64,000 nucleotides of DNA from Artocarpus heterophyllus (lineage: Eukaryota; Streptophyta; Magnoliopsida; Rosales; Moraceae), in assembly GCA_025403435.1 (NCBI GenBank), contig CM046345.1, positions 10,606,235-10,670,234 on the forward strand. The letters run 5' to 3'. Both the position numbers and the translations under genes were made by a program. Shown here in pieces: positions 31,940-45,836 of this stretch; position 1 is the first letter of the stretch; every line of letters begins with the position of its first letter. The notes beneath the pieces are model-generated. The model did not search any database. It was not told the DNA's origin and worked only from the letters and a program-made list of their open reading frames with translations.

Positions 31940-33934
31940 GATTTACATGTGAAATGATGTCCAGATTTATATATAAAAATGATATTAGTAAGCAATTGTT
32001 CCAAGAATAATTTACAATACTTCTTTCTTTTGTAATTCTTCAATTAATATGAAGACTTGCAAGTGCGATACCCCATTCTGTTTGGTAATTGGATCAGTCA
32101 CCAATCGAAGTCAAGTGGTTGGCTAGGACAGAAATATGTTTGCACATCTCTAACATCATTTTTGGTTTATTTGTTATATGATAATATATTGGTTTTATTT
32201 AATTAAAATTATTATTTTTATTGGTTTGCGAATTGTTATTTGCACATGCAATGTAATATAATTGATCAAAATCAAAAATCAATAAATTGTGAGGCTAAAT
32301 AACACACAAGATAAAAGTGATCCATTGAAAACCTTAGCGAAACAAGTCTTTTTTTTTTCACCAGTACACACAGTACATTAAATAATTATTAATTTGAGAA
32401 AATACCTCTGTTAAATGTATATATTTTACGAGTCTTGTAGTAGAAATTGCAGTAATGAGTTTGATGATGTATTTAACAGCGTTTTGGAAAAGTCATTAAA
32501 TGTCTAAATGTCTAATATAATGACTTTGGATACGCGAACCATGGTCTTGTCTTTAATGACGATTTTTAATTGTCACTTTATCTATTATTTAGTACTATTA
32601 ATTTGCTTCTAAATAGTTTTTAATATTTTGTAATTAGAAATATTTTTTGTGGTTCTATGCATATAGTTTAGCCATAAATTTGTACCTGACTCTATCAAAA
32701 CATGAAGAGTTTAATTCTTCTTGAGTTTGGAAAAAAATTATAGAGAATATTTGTTTCAAATTAAAACCGTGGATGTTTGACTGCTTATGTTTCTTAACCC
32801 CTTTTATCTCCTATATATTGTCCGAGGAAATATAATAATATATTTGTCTTCAACCTTTTGTTTATACATATGAATATGATGTACTTTGGAAGCACGGCTT
32901 TTTACCAGCACATCAAACTACAAATTAAGAAATCGTAACAATTATATTGGTAGTTCTCATGAGTCCACGGTTATGGCTGGCTGCACTTAGAGTCAAAACT
33001 AGTCGTAATCATGTCGCCTTAGTTGATTTGTTGTTGCCTACCAATCCAATAAAATAGGAGAATAAAATATTGTAGGAAAAAAAGGTTCGACATTTAGACG
33101 TTTTCTGTTGTTGAAATGTTTCATTTGGGCGTGCTTTTCTAAGGCTTCCTCTCTCTCTCTTCATATATGTGGTTCTTGTTCTTCTGCTTTTATTTGTCAA
33201 TATTTGAATTGTTTTTACTTTTTCTTAAAAGAATAAAAAAACGTTTTGCCTACTCTTTTGCTTCTTCATTTTATTTTGTCTTTTTCTGATGACTTCTTTC
33301 CATGCCGGCTATGATTTTTATTGAATTTTCCGATTAACTACTTGCAGGTGAATATTATCAGTAGATAATATTATATATCAAATTAGATAATAATTTTAAT
33401 ATGCGTATACATAGGAAGAATGAATTGAAATATATTGTATTTCTAAAACTTTTTTAAAAATTATGTAATTAGTGGTTTTTTTCTTTTTTTTAAAAAAAAA
33501 AGATATGATAACAGGTTTTGAGAGTCAGCTATATTAAAAAAAAAGGAAAAATTTATAACGCTCCATGAAAAATAAATCATAAAACACTCTGTTACATTAA
33601 TAAGAGATACTACTCTTTTTAGGAAAGAAGAAAATGAAGGACTGCAAAATTTAAAAAAAGAAAAAAAAGAAAAAAAAAGAAGAATCTGTAAGTATAGTTT
33701 GCTGCTATAATCGTATTCCTGCAAATGATCCATGAGTTGACATTTAATTTGATGATGATTTTTTTATTTGATAATTAGATTGTTGCCTTATTTTATATTG
33801 CAAAATCAAAATTATCTTTCTGTATTTATATTACTTTCATGCTAAGCAATGTTTTGATATTTTTAAATGGACCAAACTTAAAATTATTTACATGCATGGT
33901 ATAAGTTATTAAAATAAATAAATAAATCACATGA
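31940..33934. other. AT-rich spacer (S2 left copy)
   Basis: Counterpart of 10184-12207. The hairpin there is lost here: the left arm is replaced by unrelated bases near 32115-32140. Ends CACATGA at the element B boundary. No gene seen. Confidence 0.5.
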
Positions 33935-35966
33935 TGTAACGCCCCTATATGAGGGTTAACAGTTTTTAATGAAGTAAAATAAAAATAAAAAATAAAAGTA
34001 AAACCTTAAAAATAAAATTGTCCGAGACTTAAATGAAAACTCTCAAATCAAAAATAAAAACATAAACGATGATTAAACTACAGTTTGATGTAGCACCTTA
34101 AATTTAATAATACAAAACTGTTATCATCATCTCAACCTTCAACGCATTTTAATGCAGTCACAGAAAGTAACAATTAATGCCTACATTATCATGAAGAACA
34201 TTCTTAGCAATTGAAACAATCCCAACGTAATATAGCTACATAGCTTCCTCAACTATTTTTCTCGTAGCCACCTCACACTTTGTGAGTCCTGAAAAGATAA
34301 AAATATAAGGAAATGAGCGACAATATGCTCAGTAGAGAAAACCATTACTCGCCTTTAGGTTTTTATCATTACCACATTAAAACCTGCATGGTTAGTTAAT
34401 ACTCATCATTATCCAGATTATGAGATTTTTTATAATCATATTTCGTGGATACCATAGTTAATCATTACCAAGTTTCATACATATACATATATATAAATGT
34501 TACAATTCATCATTATTCTTAAGTACCCACGTTCAATAGAGTATCACTCAACTTATCGAAACCCAAATGGGCGCGTTTGATCACCCTCTAAATATTCCAA
34601 GGGTGTTCCGGTGAGGGGACATCCAACCCCAAGTCCTCACCAAGTCGATTTCTGTACAGTGCGTTTTGGGACTTTCAACCCAAGGGAGCGTCATCACCTA
34701 CCCCGATTTTACCTTTTACGGTATTCGTGCCTAAGGACGTAACCGCCTCCCTCTTCACGTCTCACCATTCCTCTATATTCAATCATTATTAATAGAGTCA
34801 GTTTTCCATACCATGCTTTTCAATTTATAACATGTGTCAATTCATTATGTTCATCGCCGTACAATACAAGACGAGTCCATGTCATAGTTTCATATCTGAT
34901 GCTCATATAATAACAGTTCAACATAGATATATATATATATATATATATATATATCTTGCGGTAAAACAATCAATTTTAAATTTCATAAAAACCTCACAAA
35001 AGATGAGTAATAGAATCCCTACCTTCCAAGCTTATTAACAATCTTTAAATCCCAGAATCAATTAATGTTAGCTCCACACTCCTTTGATCCTAAGGAGTGC
35101 ATAAGGACAATTAAAACTAAAGCACAACAAACAACCACATTCATAAATAAATCATGTGTAAATCTATCTTATGAGTATGTCATTAAAGCCTTTATGCAAA
35201 TCTTTTTTTTTAAATACCACAGTAAACAATTTTTGTCTTAACACAGTATAAAATTAAACAAGTAATCTATATGTTTTAGTCCCTAATAAGATTCATCAAT
35301 CACTTAGGATAATATTGGAAAGGTTGCAAGACCTTAATGAATTAGGTGGTGAGCAAAGATGGGTTCTTGGTTCAGGTTTGTAGCTGGTATACCATAACAA
35401 ATTAGCAGGTTTACTAGTTTCTAATCCAAAAAGTGAAAAATTCATAGAAAATAAAATACAACTCCGATTTAGGTTATGATAGCTCGTTAGAAAGCTTAGG
35501 ATATCTACTTTTTAAATATGCAAATCAATTTATAACATTCATTTTAATTTAATCCCAGAATTTCAAGAAATAGCCACTGCCCATAGAGGTATTACAAAGT
35601 TTATGGAATGTCAAATTTTTCTTTAACCCAAAACATATTATTCTTGTTCAAAATCTTAAAACCATTCCAAAATATGCAGCTTGCATTATATAATCACAAT
35701 AAACATATTTCATGAGTTTTATACTAAAATCATCATCAAACCATATCTCTAGCCTTTTTTTTACAAATAAGGGTGAAAACATGCTTATATCAAACTTTCT
35801 CATTCCAAACCATAAAATCTAAATTATGCAACAAAATAAATGAGCAATTTCAAAGTAAAGATGGTAGATAAGACTAGATTAATTTTCTAAAATCTTACCT
35901 TAAAATCTCATTGAAAACTTTAAGTCATCAATTCAAGAGATTAAAGCTCAAGTTCAACTTTAGCAT
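33935..35966 (-). repeat. Element B left LTR (truncated 3' LTR), S2
   Basis: Starts TGTAACGCCCC and stops at the same TTTAGCAT point as the S1 copy. Contains a (TA)n tract at about 34927-34953. Confidence 0.8.
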
Positions 35967-35977
35967 AGGTGACGATG

Positions 35978-37622
35978 TGTTGGATCGGGACATAAAGTGA
36001 ATTGATTTGGATTAATAATTCTGTCTTGGCAAATCGATTCACTTTAGATAGTCATTTGTATTGTATCTTAATCCTGAGATGAATAGTGGGCCCGTTGTCT
36101 CGACTTGTGTCTTTTGATGTACCAAAGGGTGACTTCCACATCTCAATAGTGGTATGCATGCCGGTACGTTGGAGGCATGACTCTTGATAGCGTAGACTTG
36201 TTATTCATAGATATGGAATCCATAGCTCCTCTTTAGGAGTAATGATATCCTCTTATATGCGTTATCCTGTAATTGGAAAACTAGAGCGCTCAACCATTTA
36301 GATACATAGGTGTAACCGAATGGTATACTATCTTTAGATGGTAAGTTTTCTAATGGTGAGATAATGGAACGTAAGATAAAAAATAATCAGGAAGGTAAGA
36401 CAGAACTTGTCCTTAAGCTGATTATGGATTATCATATGGGGATACGATACACTTTGATATATCATGGAGACTTAGCTATACGGGCTTCGTAATTCTATAA
36501 AGTTCGAGAGTGCAGCTCCAAGCTTTTAGTGGAGTAGCATTGGAGTTGATAATTATGAAATGTATATCTGGGATATTGGGTTTCATAATTATCGAGAGCT
36601 TGAACTTTATAGGTCCATTTTGGTCCCCTTTGCTAGCTCACAAAATCCTGTAACGACACGGCGTGCTTTTTCAATAATTGGTGACTTATGTCGGATTTAT
36701 CGGATTGGTTTAAAATTTGAAAGAATCAAATAATTCATGTTTATTTATTGGTTGAATTAATTTTGTAATAAAATTAATTTAAGATAAACTTGTTAAATTA
36801 TTGGGATCGGATAATTCTTGTCTGTTTATCGATTGATTTAATTGGATAAATTAAATCAAGATAAACTTGTTGAATTATTGTGAATTGATTTATTTTCTTA
36901 GAGATTATCTTGTTAAAGTTTGTTTTGATCAGATAACTTTTCTATTGGGTTATTTGAATCAAAACTGAGACTTTATCCTATAGAATCTCGGGTGGAAAAT
37001 AAAAGATTCGCGGAGATATTTATGTGACAGTTCGGCCTGCCAATCTACGTGTTCGGCCTGTCGATGGTGCTTGTCGGCCTGCCGATCAGGCTGTTTGGCC
37101 TGCCGATAGATTACGCATTCTTACACGGATCTTATCAAATATTGATCCAAATTTGATTCTGTTTTGAGTTTTTGAGACCTAATCTGATAAGGACTGACCC
37201 CATGATCAATCGCTATAAAAAGGGAGTGAGCCTTATGATTTACTCAGATCAATTTGAGAGATTAAGAGTGATACTCTTCTGGTGAGCATCTAAAAACTCC
37301 TTAAGAGCTTTTGTTCACAAGTCACGAACACTAGCTTTGGGTTCTCTCGATTGGTTGGAAGGAGAGTCACTGGTGGAAAAGCTGTACGTGTGAGCCCACA
37401 CTCACTCCGGTTGGATAAAGAATAGCAAAGAAGACCAGTTGGTTGAGGCTCTTCTGGAACGTTACTTCTCTTCACAGGTCGTGGAAGTTCTTCGACACAT
37501 AAAGGTTAGTAAGATCTGTTTAATTTATACATATAGCATGTTAAACGTGTGTTTTGAAAAAATACTCTTATGTTAAAATTTTTAAATTTCTGCTGCGCAC
37601 CTCACAACTATTTTTTCCAACA
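35978..37622 (+). mobile_element. LTR-D, copia-type LTR (S2)
   Basis: TGTTGGATC to CCAACA, paralogous to 14248-15896 with identical junctions. TATA box TATAAAAA at 37214-37221; TCGGCCTGCCGA-like palindromes at 37028-37105. Confidence 0.7.
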
Positions 37623-38406
37623 CTAAATACTTCAACAAGAGTATTTCTGACTTGTTCCAAATTCACAACACCGTATTATGGTTTAACATTTTGATCAGAG
37701 AATAAGCATGCTAATCATACCATTTTCCAGTCCTTCACTATCCTTGGATCGTGATTTACAATTACATTCAGGATATTGTTCGAGAACTTCTACATACTTT
37801 ATTTTTGGTTTCCTTTTCTTTTTGAGTAAGAAAAAGTCAAGGATAGTTGATTCTTATATTTCAACTAATAAACTAAAACATAATCATGAAACATATAATA
37901 CAAACACTTCTACTCAAAACCATACATTAAATTTATTTATAGAGAAATTAGACGGAATCTCGTAGTTGTAGACAAACCTGACATATTTTTCATAAACAGC
38001 TATTCTTATGACACAAACATTCAACCTAAATAATATACTCATATTTCCTATTTAATATGCCCATAACTGACTCTAGTACTTCCACATAATATTAACAGAA
38101 TATTACACATTACAAACATGATACAGATACGTTTCAAGAGCACAAGGCACTCTGTATACCAGCTATCCATATCAGCCATGCTTGGAGAATACAAAAACAT
38201 CGATAAACAAAAGATCAGACCTTAAGTAGGATGTGTTTCGAGAGCATCAAGTACTCCACATCCAGCCATCCCGGCATTAGGCTCAATGAATCTAAAAGAT
38301 TGAACAATGGCATACCACAAGAAATACAGAATACAAGGTTAACGCTTATTCGTGACACACGAAATATGGACACACATGCCTTCATGCCATAGATAAAACC
38401 AAAAGA
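37623..38406. other. Element B internal region (S2)
   Basis: Counterpart of 15897-16670; no gene seen. Confidence 0.45.
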
Positions 38407-39059
38407 TTATAGATGGAGATTCAAATCAATTGGCTGCTCCCAGCTTTCCCTTTCTCATTCAAGCTTGGATGTTGCAGTGTCAGATTTTGGATGTATGATT
38501 TGCATCTTATCTATCAATTCCTCAGCTGTTGAAGCAGTAACTGTGACGACCCGCCTTTTCGGGCAGTCACTTTACTTTCATAAACATAGTTTCATAAACA
38601 GTAATCTTACTTACTTAGTAAGAAAATACTGTAATAAATTTTTTTTTTCTTTCCTTCAACGTTCTTTAAAACTGATGCGACCTCTGTCGCATTTCAAGTT
38701 GAGACATCGCTCAACACTTGACCTTAAAATCATTTCAAATCGTTTCTCAAAACTTAATAAGAAACACTTATTAAATCATAGTTTAAAACTTTACTTTATA
38801 ATTACATAAAACAGTTTATAAACTGTATCTTAAAACTTTTAATACTATTCTTAAAACTCTGATTTTCTTTAAACTTTGAAAACACAACATTAAACAATGG
38901 AAAACATTTTCTTTGCATAGCGGAAGCAAACAGTGATGGTATCCATACCCAAATCTTCGCATCTGTCCTCCGCAGCACCCAGCTCTTCTAACGGGTCCCA
39001 TTGGTCACCCATAAATTACCTACAGCATGAAAAACTTTTAATGAGCTTTCGCTCAGCAA

Positions 39060-39560
39060 GTTCAAACATAATCTCACAAAGCATTTAAACATGCTTTAAA
39101 ACTTTTCTCATGAAAACTTTTCTCTTGAAACGTTCTTCATGAACGTTTTCCATAAACATTTATGAAAATATTTTTCATAAACGTTTTCCTTAAACATTTC
39201 TAAAAACGTTCTTCATAAACGTTTTTCATAAAACATTTCTGAAAACGTTTTTCATAAAACATTTCTGAAACGTTTTGCATAAACGTTTTTCGTAAAACAT
39301 TTCTTCAACGTTTTTCTTAAAACGTCATTCGTAAACCTTTTCTTGCAAACATGAAATGTTTTTCATAAACATTTAATGTAAAACCTTTCTCTTAAAACAT
39401 TCCTTGAACGTTTTTCTTAAAACGTCGTTCATAAACCGTTTCTTGAAAACATGAAAATGTTTTTCATAAACACTTGTCATAAAACATTTCTCTGAATGTT
39501 TTCCATAACATAGCATATAAACATTTCATGAAAGGCATTCAAGCAACATTAGAATGCATG
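39060..39560. repeat. Degenerate AACGTTTTTCATAAA tandem repeats in LTR-E
   Basis: Many variant copies of CATAAACGTTTTT alternating with CATAAAACATTTCT in a 500-base stretch. Confidence 0.75.
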
Positions 39561-39969
39561 ACTTCATTTATGCTCAATTATTAACTTTAATTATGAGCCT
39601 TTTATGAACATTCTATAAACTTAAATATACCTTTCTTTCTCAACCTTTATCCTTATTCTTTAACTTTCTTTATCTTGTAACTTTCCTTTTCCTTACTTTA
39701 CTTTAGTGTTCGTACCAACTCATTAATCATGAGATCATAAACATGATGCTTCCCTTGTGGAAGACTTGAGACCATCAAACATTGAGGTCTTGTACCTCAC
39801 CTTCAGGAGGTCACACTTTAATTTTACTTTCATTACCTCATAACAAAGAGGCTGGTACGACACTTTCTTTTTATCCTTACGTTACCTTCTTATTAACTTT
39901 AGTGAGCATTTCAAATGCAATCACATCATATGCAATACACTTGCAATTCATAGCTTGTACTATAAAATT

Positions 39970-40450
39970 TATTGCATAACAGATGCAACATATTGCATAA
40001 TAAATGCAACATAAAATGCAAACACATTTTACTAATCATAATTTGCATTCTAACACTCATTGCATAACAAATGCAACATATTGCTTAATAAATACATCAT
40101 AAAATGCAAACACATTTTGCAAACTATAATTTTTATTCTTAAATTTATTGCACATCAAATGCAACTTATTGCATAGCAAATGCATCATTAAACCTTTAAC
40201 TTAAACTATAAAACATTATGCATTGTCATAATGCAAAACATACTTTCAATACTTTGAAAATCATAACTTAAACTTTTAAGAAACGTTATGCATATCAATA
40301 TGCAAATAAACCTTTAACATAACGATTGCAAATTCATTGCAATTCTTTTTCTTGAACTTTAAAACTTTTTGCATAATAAATGCAAATATACTTTAAAAGA
40401 AACTTGCTTAACAATTGCAAACACATTTGCAAATCATATAAATAAACATT
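39970..40450. repeat. TTGCATAA/AAATGCAA palindromic repeat field in LTR-E
   Basis: Recurring units like TTGCATAACAAATGCAAC, in which TTGCAT and ATGCAA are inverted copies, spaced irregularly. Confidence 0.7.
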
Positions 40451-41309
40451 TAAAAATCATTTACTTCATGCTGTAGGTGAGGTTTGAAACTTACCCGAAC
40501 TATACTCTAGCGTTCTCTATTCCATTCCTTTATCGTTCCTTTTCCTTCCATTAGTCGGCCTCTGTGTCCTGATCAAACGACAGCCGACTCATTAATTAAC
40601 TTTCTTTATTATCAATCCACTCGATTGATAATAAAACGTAAACATTAACCATTCATTCCTTTTTCATAACTTGACTAGTATACTTTCGGTCTACCATTCT
40701 CTTACTTAAAACATTCCTCGTTAAATCTTGATCTCACATGACCGTTACGTTACTTAACGTATCACGGAACATTTTCCATCTAATAACATTATGCTAAATC
40801 GGAGTGTTCGACTCCGTTCTAGCCGTTTCCTTAAAAATGACGATTTTACCCTTAACGGGTTTTTCGTCACCTTGTAACGTTATAAAACCTATTCTCACAT
40901 AAAACAGTGTAACAATCACTGATCATGCATTTCATAAATTTCTATGAAAGCATCTAAAACAGTTCATACTGCAGTCGAGATTCCTACTTACTTGAACTCC
41001 AAGCTAAGCAGATCCAGTTGTATCTCGCTGCATCTACAGTATGTGAAGCATCCTCTACAGTGCTCCTCGAGCGACCATAAATGGCTAGGAATGCTTCCTG
41101 GAGATCATGCATTCTTGAAACTGTCCTTCTGGACTCCGATATTGCTGCTTGAATCGCCTCGATCCGCGTGCAGTCGGTACCGGACGATTTTCATCGGAGT
41201 AGAATTTGCTCGAACGGAGGTCACCATTGCGTTCAGAGCGTCGAAACGAGTCGGGAGGCGGTCTCGGATCTTCGATCGGAGGTTCGGATCACAAAATCCC
41301 ATTTTGCCC

Positions 41310-41371
41310 TTGACCGGCCGTTGACCGGCGTTGACCGCCGTTGACCGCCGTTGACCGGCCGTTGACCGGCG
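41310..41371 (+). repeat. Six TTGACC decamers in LTR-E
   Basis: TTGACCGGCG or TTGACCGCCG units start at 41310, 41321, 41331, 41341, 41351 and 41362. TTGACC is the W-box core bound by WRKY factors. Whether these are used is not shown by sequence. Confidence 0.7.
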
Positions 41372-43046
41372 GCGGTTGGCTCCGTTGAGGGCTGAGCTCG
41401 AGCCTACCCCCCCTAATTCGACCCTCCTGAGTCGATTGGTGGGGTCAATTTCACCCAATTTGCCCTCTAACATAGCAAATCGAAAACGGGTTTCACGGCC
41501 AAAACCGGCGGCTCCGATCTAGGTCCTCCGGCGACGGTACCGTGAAATTGAGGTGGGCGTTTTCTTCCCCGACCTCCTCTGAGTGTTTCCCCTACGGTGG
41601 GGCAGCTCAACACCGCGTGGAACGGCGGCCCCACCTAGCTCCACGGCGGTGCACGACGGAGACGCCGTTCTCCGTCCTCCGGCCATCATTTCGTGCAATT
41701 GAGGTACCGAATTTCTTCCTCTCGGTCCTCTGAAGGTGTTTGTGCCTTCAATTTGGCACAAAACGGCCTAAATTGGCCAACCCAAACACACCCACGGCGA
41801 CGGTGGCGGGCATCCACGATCTCCGGCGAGGGGCGGCGGAACGGTGCAATTGACCGAGGGGTCTTGCTCGCCGTCGCCCTCTGATCGTTTTGGCACCGGC
41901 GGTGTGCCACACCGCCACCATATGCGGCGGCTCCGACGACGGCTCCACGGCGGCGACGGGGCAGCTCCGGCGAAGCCTTTCCAGCCAAAATTGAGCTGGA
42001 AAATTGGTACCATCTTGTTCCTCTCATCACACTGAGTCCATAGACACCAAAATCACGTCGATTGGTGGTCGGACGGCCGAGAAACGACGTCGGGAAAAAA
42101 TGGGTTTCGCCGCCACTTTGGGCGGCGCGTGGGCCCTCCTCCGGCGGCTATTTGGGTGGCACGACACCTCGTTGGACTCAGCTCAACGAGAGCTTCCCAC
42201 TGGTATGGGAGGTGTCGAAAAATAACGCCGGAATCTCAAACGAGATTTGAGGAGAGAGAGAGAATTCTAGAGAGAGAAAATCTAGAGAGAGAAAGTCGAG
42301 TTTGCTTTGGAATTTCTGATTTTTCTTTTTTTTTTTCTTTTCTTTTCTTTTATAAAAAGTATAAGATAAAATTGTGGTCCACACAATTCAATTCTTATAC
42401 TGCGTTGCTCTAACACTGTATAATTTTCCATCTTATTATACAGTATTTTCTTTTAATTGTACTTTGTCTTAACATAATCTTTAATTTAATGCATTTTTAA
42501 TGCATTAAAAATCTCGGGTGTTACAGTAACAAAGACTTATCTCTCCAATTCTGCAATGATGTTTTCTTCCACAGCGTAATCTAGAAATTTTAAAAGACCA
42601 TCATAAAAACCATTTGCATTCAGTAGTCTCAAGGGTTTGGAATGAAAGCCCAATAATTGCTCACAAGCAACTATAAATATTTCCTCAAGAGTACCTAGAC
42701 CACCAGTTAATGCTATAAAAGCATCAAAATTATTGATTATGGCTTTAAAATTTCTAGGGATGCTCCTGATTCCTTTTCCCTTACCTATGGTTTCCTTATA
42801 AAGGTTTCCTTCAGGTAGAATATAAGGCCAAATTCCTACAACTGTAGCGTCACTAGACCTAGCTGCTAGCATCATATTTTTCATCATTTTTATACTACCA
42901 CCCCCATAGAATATGTTAATCTTCCAACGTGCTAGGATTTGCCCTAAGTGTTTTGCAGATTCTAAATAGGCTTTATCTTTTCCAAGGCTGGAACCACAAA
43001 AGACATAAACATTCTTTATTTTCTTGGTGGATTGGGAGGTAGACAT

Positions 43047-43795
43047 ATTTTGTTTATATAAGTGATTGCTTTATGACTGCTCCACTTAGACTCCGGGTTC
43101 TACATGAGATTTTAAGGATGAAGAATATGCAAAAAGAACTAAAGAGACAAACGAATAGGAAATGAAAAGGTAATCCAACGATTTAAACAAAATCTTGTAC
43201 GAGTAAGAAAGTAAGATAAGGTGATTAATAGTCTACAGAAAATCTGATTCGCTTTTTGAAAAAGATTAGACTATAATGATATACCTTTTGACAATTGAGA
43301 ATGGTTTGATAAAAAACCCTCTTGACACAACTGTAGATATTTTGACAAATATACATCGAGTCTAGAAATTCAATATAAACAATAAATACTGTAGAACTTT
43401 TAAAATTTGAGACACAAATCTTGAAATATCTAGATAAGTTTTCAAAATTCAAACATGTTACTGTACCGTATGTGACATGTCTAATAAGATAATATATTTT
43501 ATCATATATATATTTAAGAAAACCATAAATTAAATGAGATACTAATACTTACTGTATCAATCTAATAATCATAATTATTTCGAACACAAAAGCAAATATT
43601 CTGAGTAAAAGAAAACACAAACTGTTGAACATCAACTAAAACTGTTTCAAATAAGCAAAGACTAAATAACCTTTATAGAGCGATGACTTATTCCCCATCC
43701 AGTTTTTTTATGGCTTGGCAAACAAGATCTAAAAATACCATATTCCTGAGGTGTTGTCTTTCTGCATAAAATTTAAGCCAGAGTTTAAAAATAAC
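43047..43795. other. Spacer between captured ORFs (S2)
   Basis: Counterpart of 17322-18070; no gene seen. Confidence 0.5.
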
Positions 43796-44208
43796 TCATT
43801 GAACAAATCCACCAGGGTGACCGTGCAGAGGAGGATGAATGCTATCCAAGTTCTCCTTTGAAAGTCTATCCCTACAAAACCTTATTTTATCCTCTCTCTT
43901 CGTAGACATATAACCAGTGAAGTACATTTACTGTTACAATTTTGTCTTTCACATTTGTTACAAGTGACCGCGATGGCACGAGCTCTTCTTTTCATTGCAC
44001 TACGACTGGTACCCGTTCCTGGTAAACCGACATCTTGACTGAAGTCACTCGGACGGATCTTCCCCTCTATCAACATTCTCACATCATAAGGGGCGCCAAA
44101 ACGCATAAGAATCCACAACCGAGTGATTCTAGCCTTGTATTTCTTTCTGAGAATCTTTTGGGAGAGTGATGGGAAGTACTTTCTCAGGTGTTGATACTTT
44201 GGGTCCAT
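43796..44208 (-). pseudogene. Unknown four-cysteine ORF, frameshifted (S2)
   Basis: Copy of 18071-18484. A one-base loss near 43915 (ACCAGGTGAAG in S1, ACCAGTGAAG here) shifts the frame after the Cys cluster. The basic patch and all four cysteines remain. Several residues differ from S1, for example Pro-Gly for Leu-Val before TGTS. Confidence 0.45.
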
Positions 44209-45816
44209 GATGAAATGAAAAAAGAGTAAATAGAAAGGAAAAATTGAGATAGTAAGTTGCTGAATCCTAGAATTCCTTCTTCTTTTAGAGGGAAAGAAGA
44301 ATTTCTAGTCAAAAAGAAGATGATTTGCGATTTAGAGAGAAAATAACAAATTAAGAGAGAAAAAGTGAGATCGGAGAAATAAGCTCCTATGCACAATAAA
44401 CATATATGTAAACAATAATTAAACCACTGTAGATAACACGTACAGAGACCACGTGGGAGAGATAGTGTGAATCAAACTGATTTAGGATTTAGACTAGACC
44501 CAATTGTTCTAAGTTGAAATGGGTTAAGTTGTTTCGAGCCTTAACACATTTAGAACGAGTTAAATAACAAACATAAAACCAAAAACCAATTTGTACAGAT
44601 CTTAAGCCCAATTCAAAGCCCACTAAAGATAAAATTAACTATGAACAACAAGTCTAATTTAACGACAATCAGGGATCTTCCTGAATGGTATTTAAAATCA
44701 TTTCATAACAATATAATCTTTTAGCAACTCAAATAATTTTGTTTTAATCAAAACCTTATTAAACAATGCATACACCCATATGTTATCCCTAATACTCAAT
44801 CTCTATCAATGGATTCATCATCATTACTACCAACGGTTTAGAATGTGACTAACCTTGAAATCAATACGATTTACGTCTTCCAACATAGACCACATCAATG
44901 AACAAAGACATTGGATGTTACTACTTAGGAATATCTACAATCCCCACAATTCTACTTACACAATATTTAATTTCCTCATATAACAAAACCTTAGGTAACC
45001 AAATGATTCACATCTAAACATCTAGAACTTAAACCTTTTATCGTAATTATTCAAAATTATTATAAGTACCTTAAGTATTATGATTTACTTAAAGAAACTC
45101 CTACTGGTCATTTTCACATTGCATCTATGCATAAATATTCATTGATACACTTAAATACAATATACGTAACAAAATATTTCAACCTTGAAATTCATACATT
45201 CTTACCTTTAAACAGTCTCAACAGACCAAAAGTCTAACGTTTATTTCACTCAAAGATTCAATACGATGAATTCTTAACTTATCTCATATTTCTTCAGTAA
45301 ATAGAACTTTTAAGGAAAGTTATTGACACTTATGTGCTCCACCGAATCTATACATAATCATTACTTAGGTCTGAATCAATTACTAATAATTTGACATATC
45401 TATGCCAAACTTTAAAATAAATAAATCAAGCCTTATATATTTCTTATTTTTTTTTCACAAGATAAAAGGCTCTTAAATCCTCGTTTCTACACGAATTTCT
45501 CATCATTCTATACGAATTAGATATGCTTATAGATCCTAATATTATACGAATCTCTCATAAGCATTCTACTTATAAACCCATTCTATATAATTATCATTCC
45601 CTCATAACTATTAATATTTTCCTTCTATATAATTATCATACTCATATAACTATTAATATTTTCATTCTAGGGCCTTTCTATGTTACATCTTTTTAGACTC
45701 TATAAATTAATGTGAAGGTTCATTTTGATGATGACAATGAAAATTCAACTTCAAAACCATCTCAAAAACATTTTTTTTTAAAAGTGGTGCTACACTCCCT
45801 AGGTTAACCGAACCTA
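44209..45816. other. Element B 5' internal leader (S2)
   Basis: Counterpart of 18485-20093; AT-rich, no gene seen. Confidence 0.5.
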
Positions 45817-45829
45817 GGCTCTGATACCA
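45817..45829 (-). other. Primer binding site of element B (S2)
   Basis: TGGTATCAGAGCC on the minus strand, seven bases from the LTR end: a standard tRNA-Met site. Confidence 0.85.
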
Positions 45830-45836
45830 AAAATTC

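Larger units (their letters stand above)
38542..42535 (-). mobile_element. LTR-E, 4-kb solo LTR inside the LOG-like ORF
   Basis: Begins TGTGACGACCCG and ends CGGGTGTTACA, 3994 bases, with perfect 5-base direct repeats GTAAC at 38537-38541 and 42536-42540. No primer site, polypurine tract or protein domain is seen, so a solo LTR is the best reading. By analogy of the ends the element probably reads on the minus strand. The interior is in zones: AACGTTTTTCATAAA repeats, TTGCATAA repeats, a GC-rich zone (about 41100-42230) and a CT/GA-rich zone. Overlapping open frames on both strands of the GC-rich zone look like composition effects. Confidence 0.8.
38407..43046 (-). pseudogene. LOG-like ORF split by LTR-E (S2)
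   Basis: The N-terminal 168 codons read from ATG 43046 to about 42541, and the C-terminal piece lies at 38407-38541. Between them sits LTR-E, flanked by GTAAC on both sides. This copy keeps Tyr in the YGGGS loop, where the S1 copy has Asn, but has LTGG instead of LPGG in the signature. No full-length protein can be made. Confidence 0.85.

Noticed and set aside
39060..40450. Possible CRISPR-like or satellite array
   Set aside because: Units are degenerate and irregularly spaced, inside a plant LTR; no spacers.
41500..42410. Many overlapping open frames on both strands
   Set aside because: GC-rich LTR-E zone with few chance stops; no frame has a recognisable domain or is favoured over the others.
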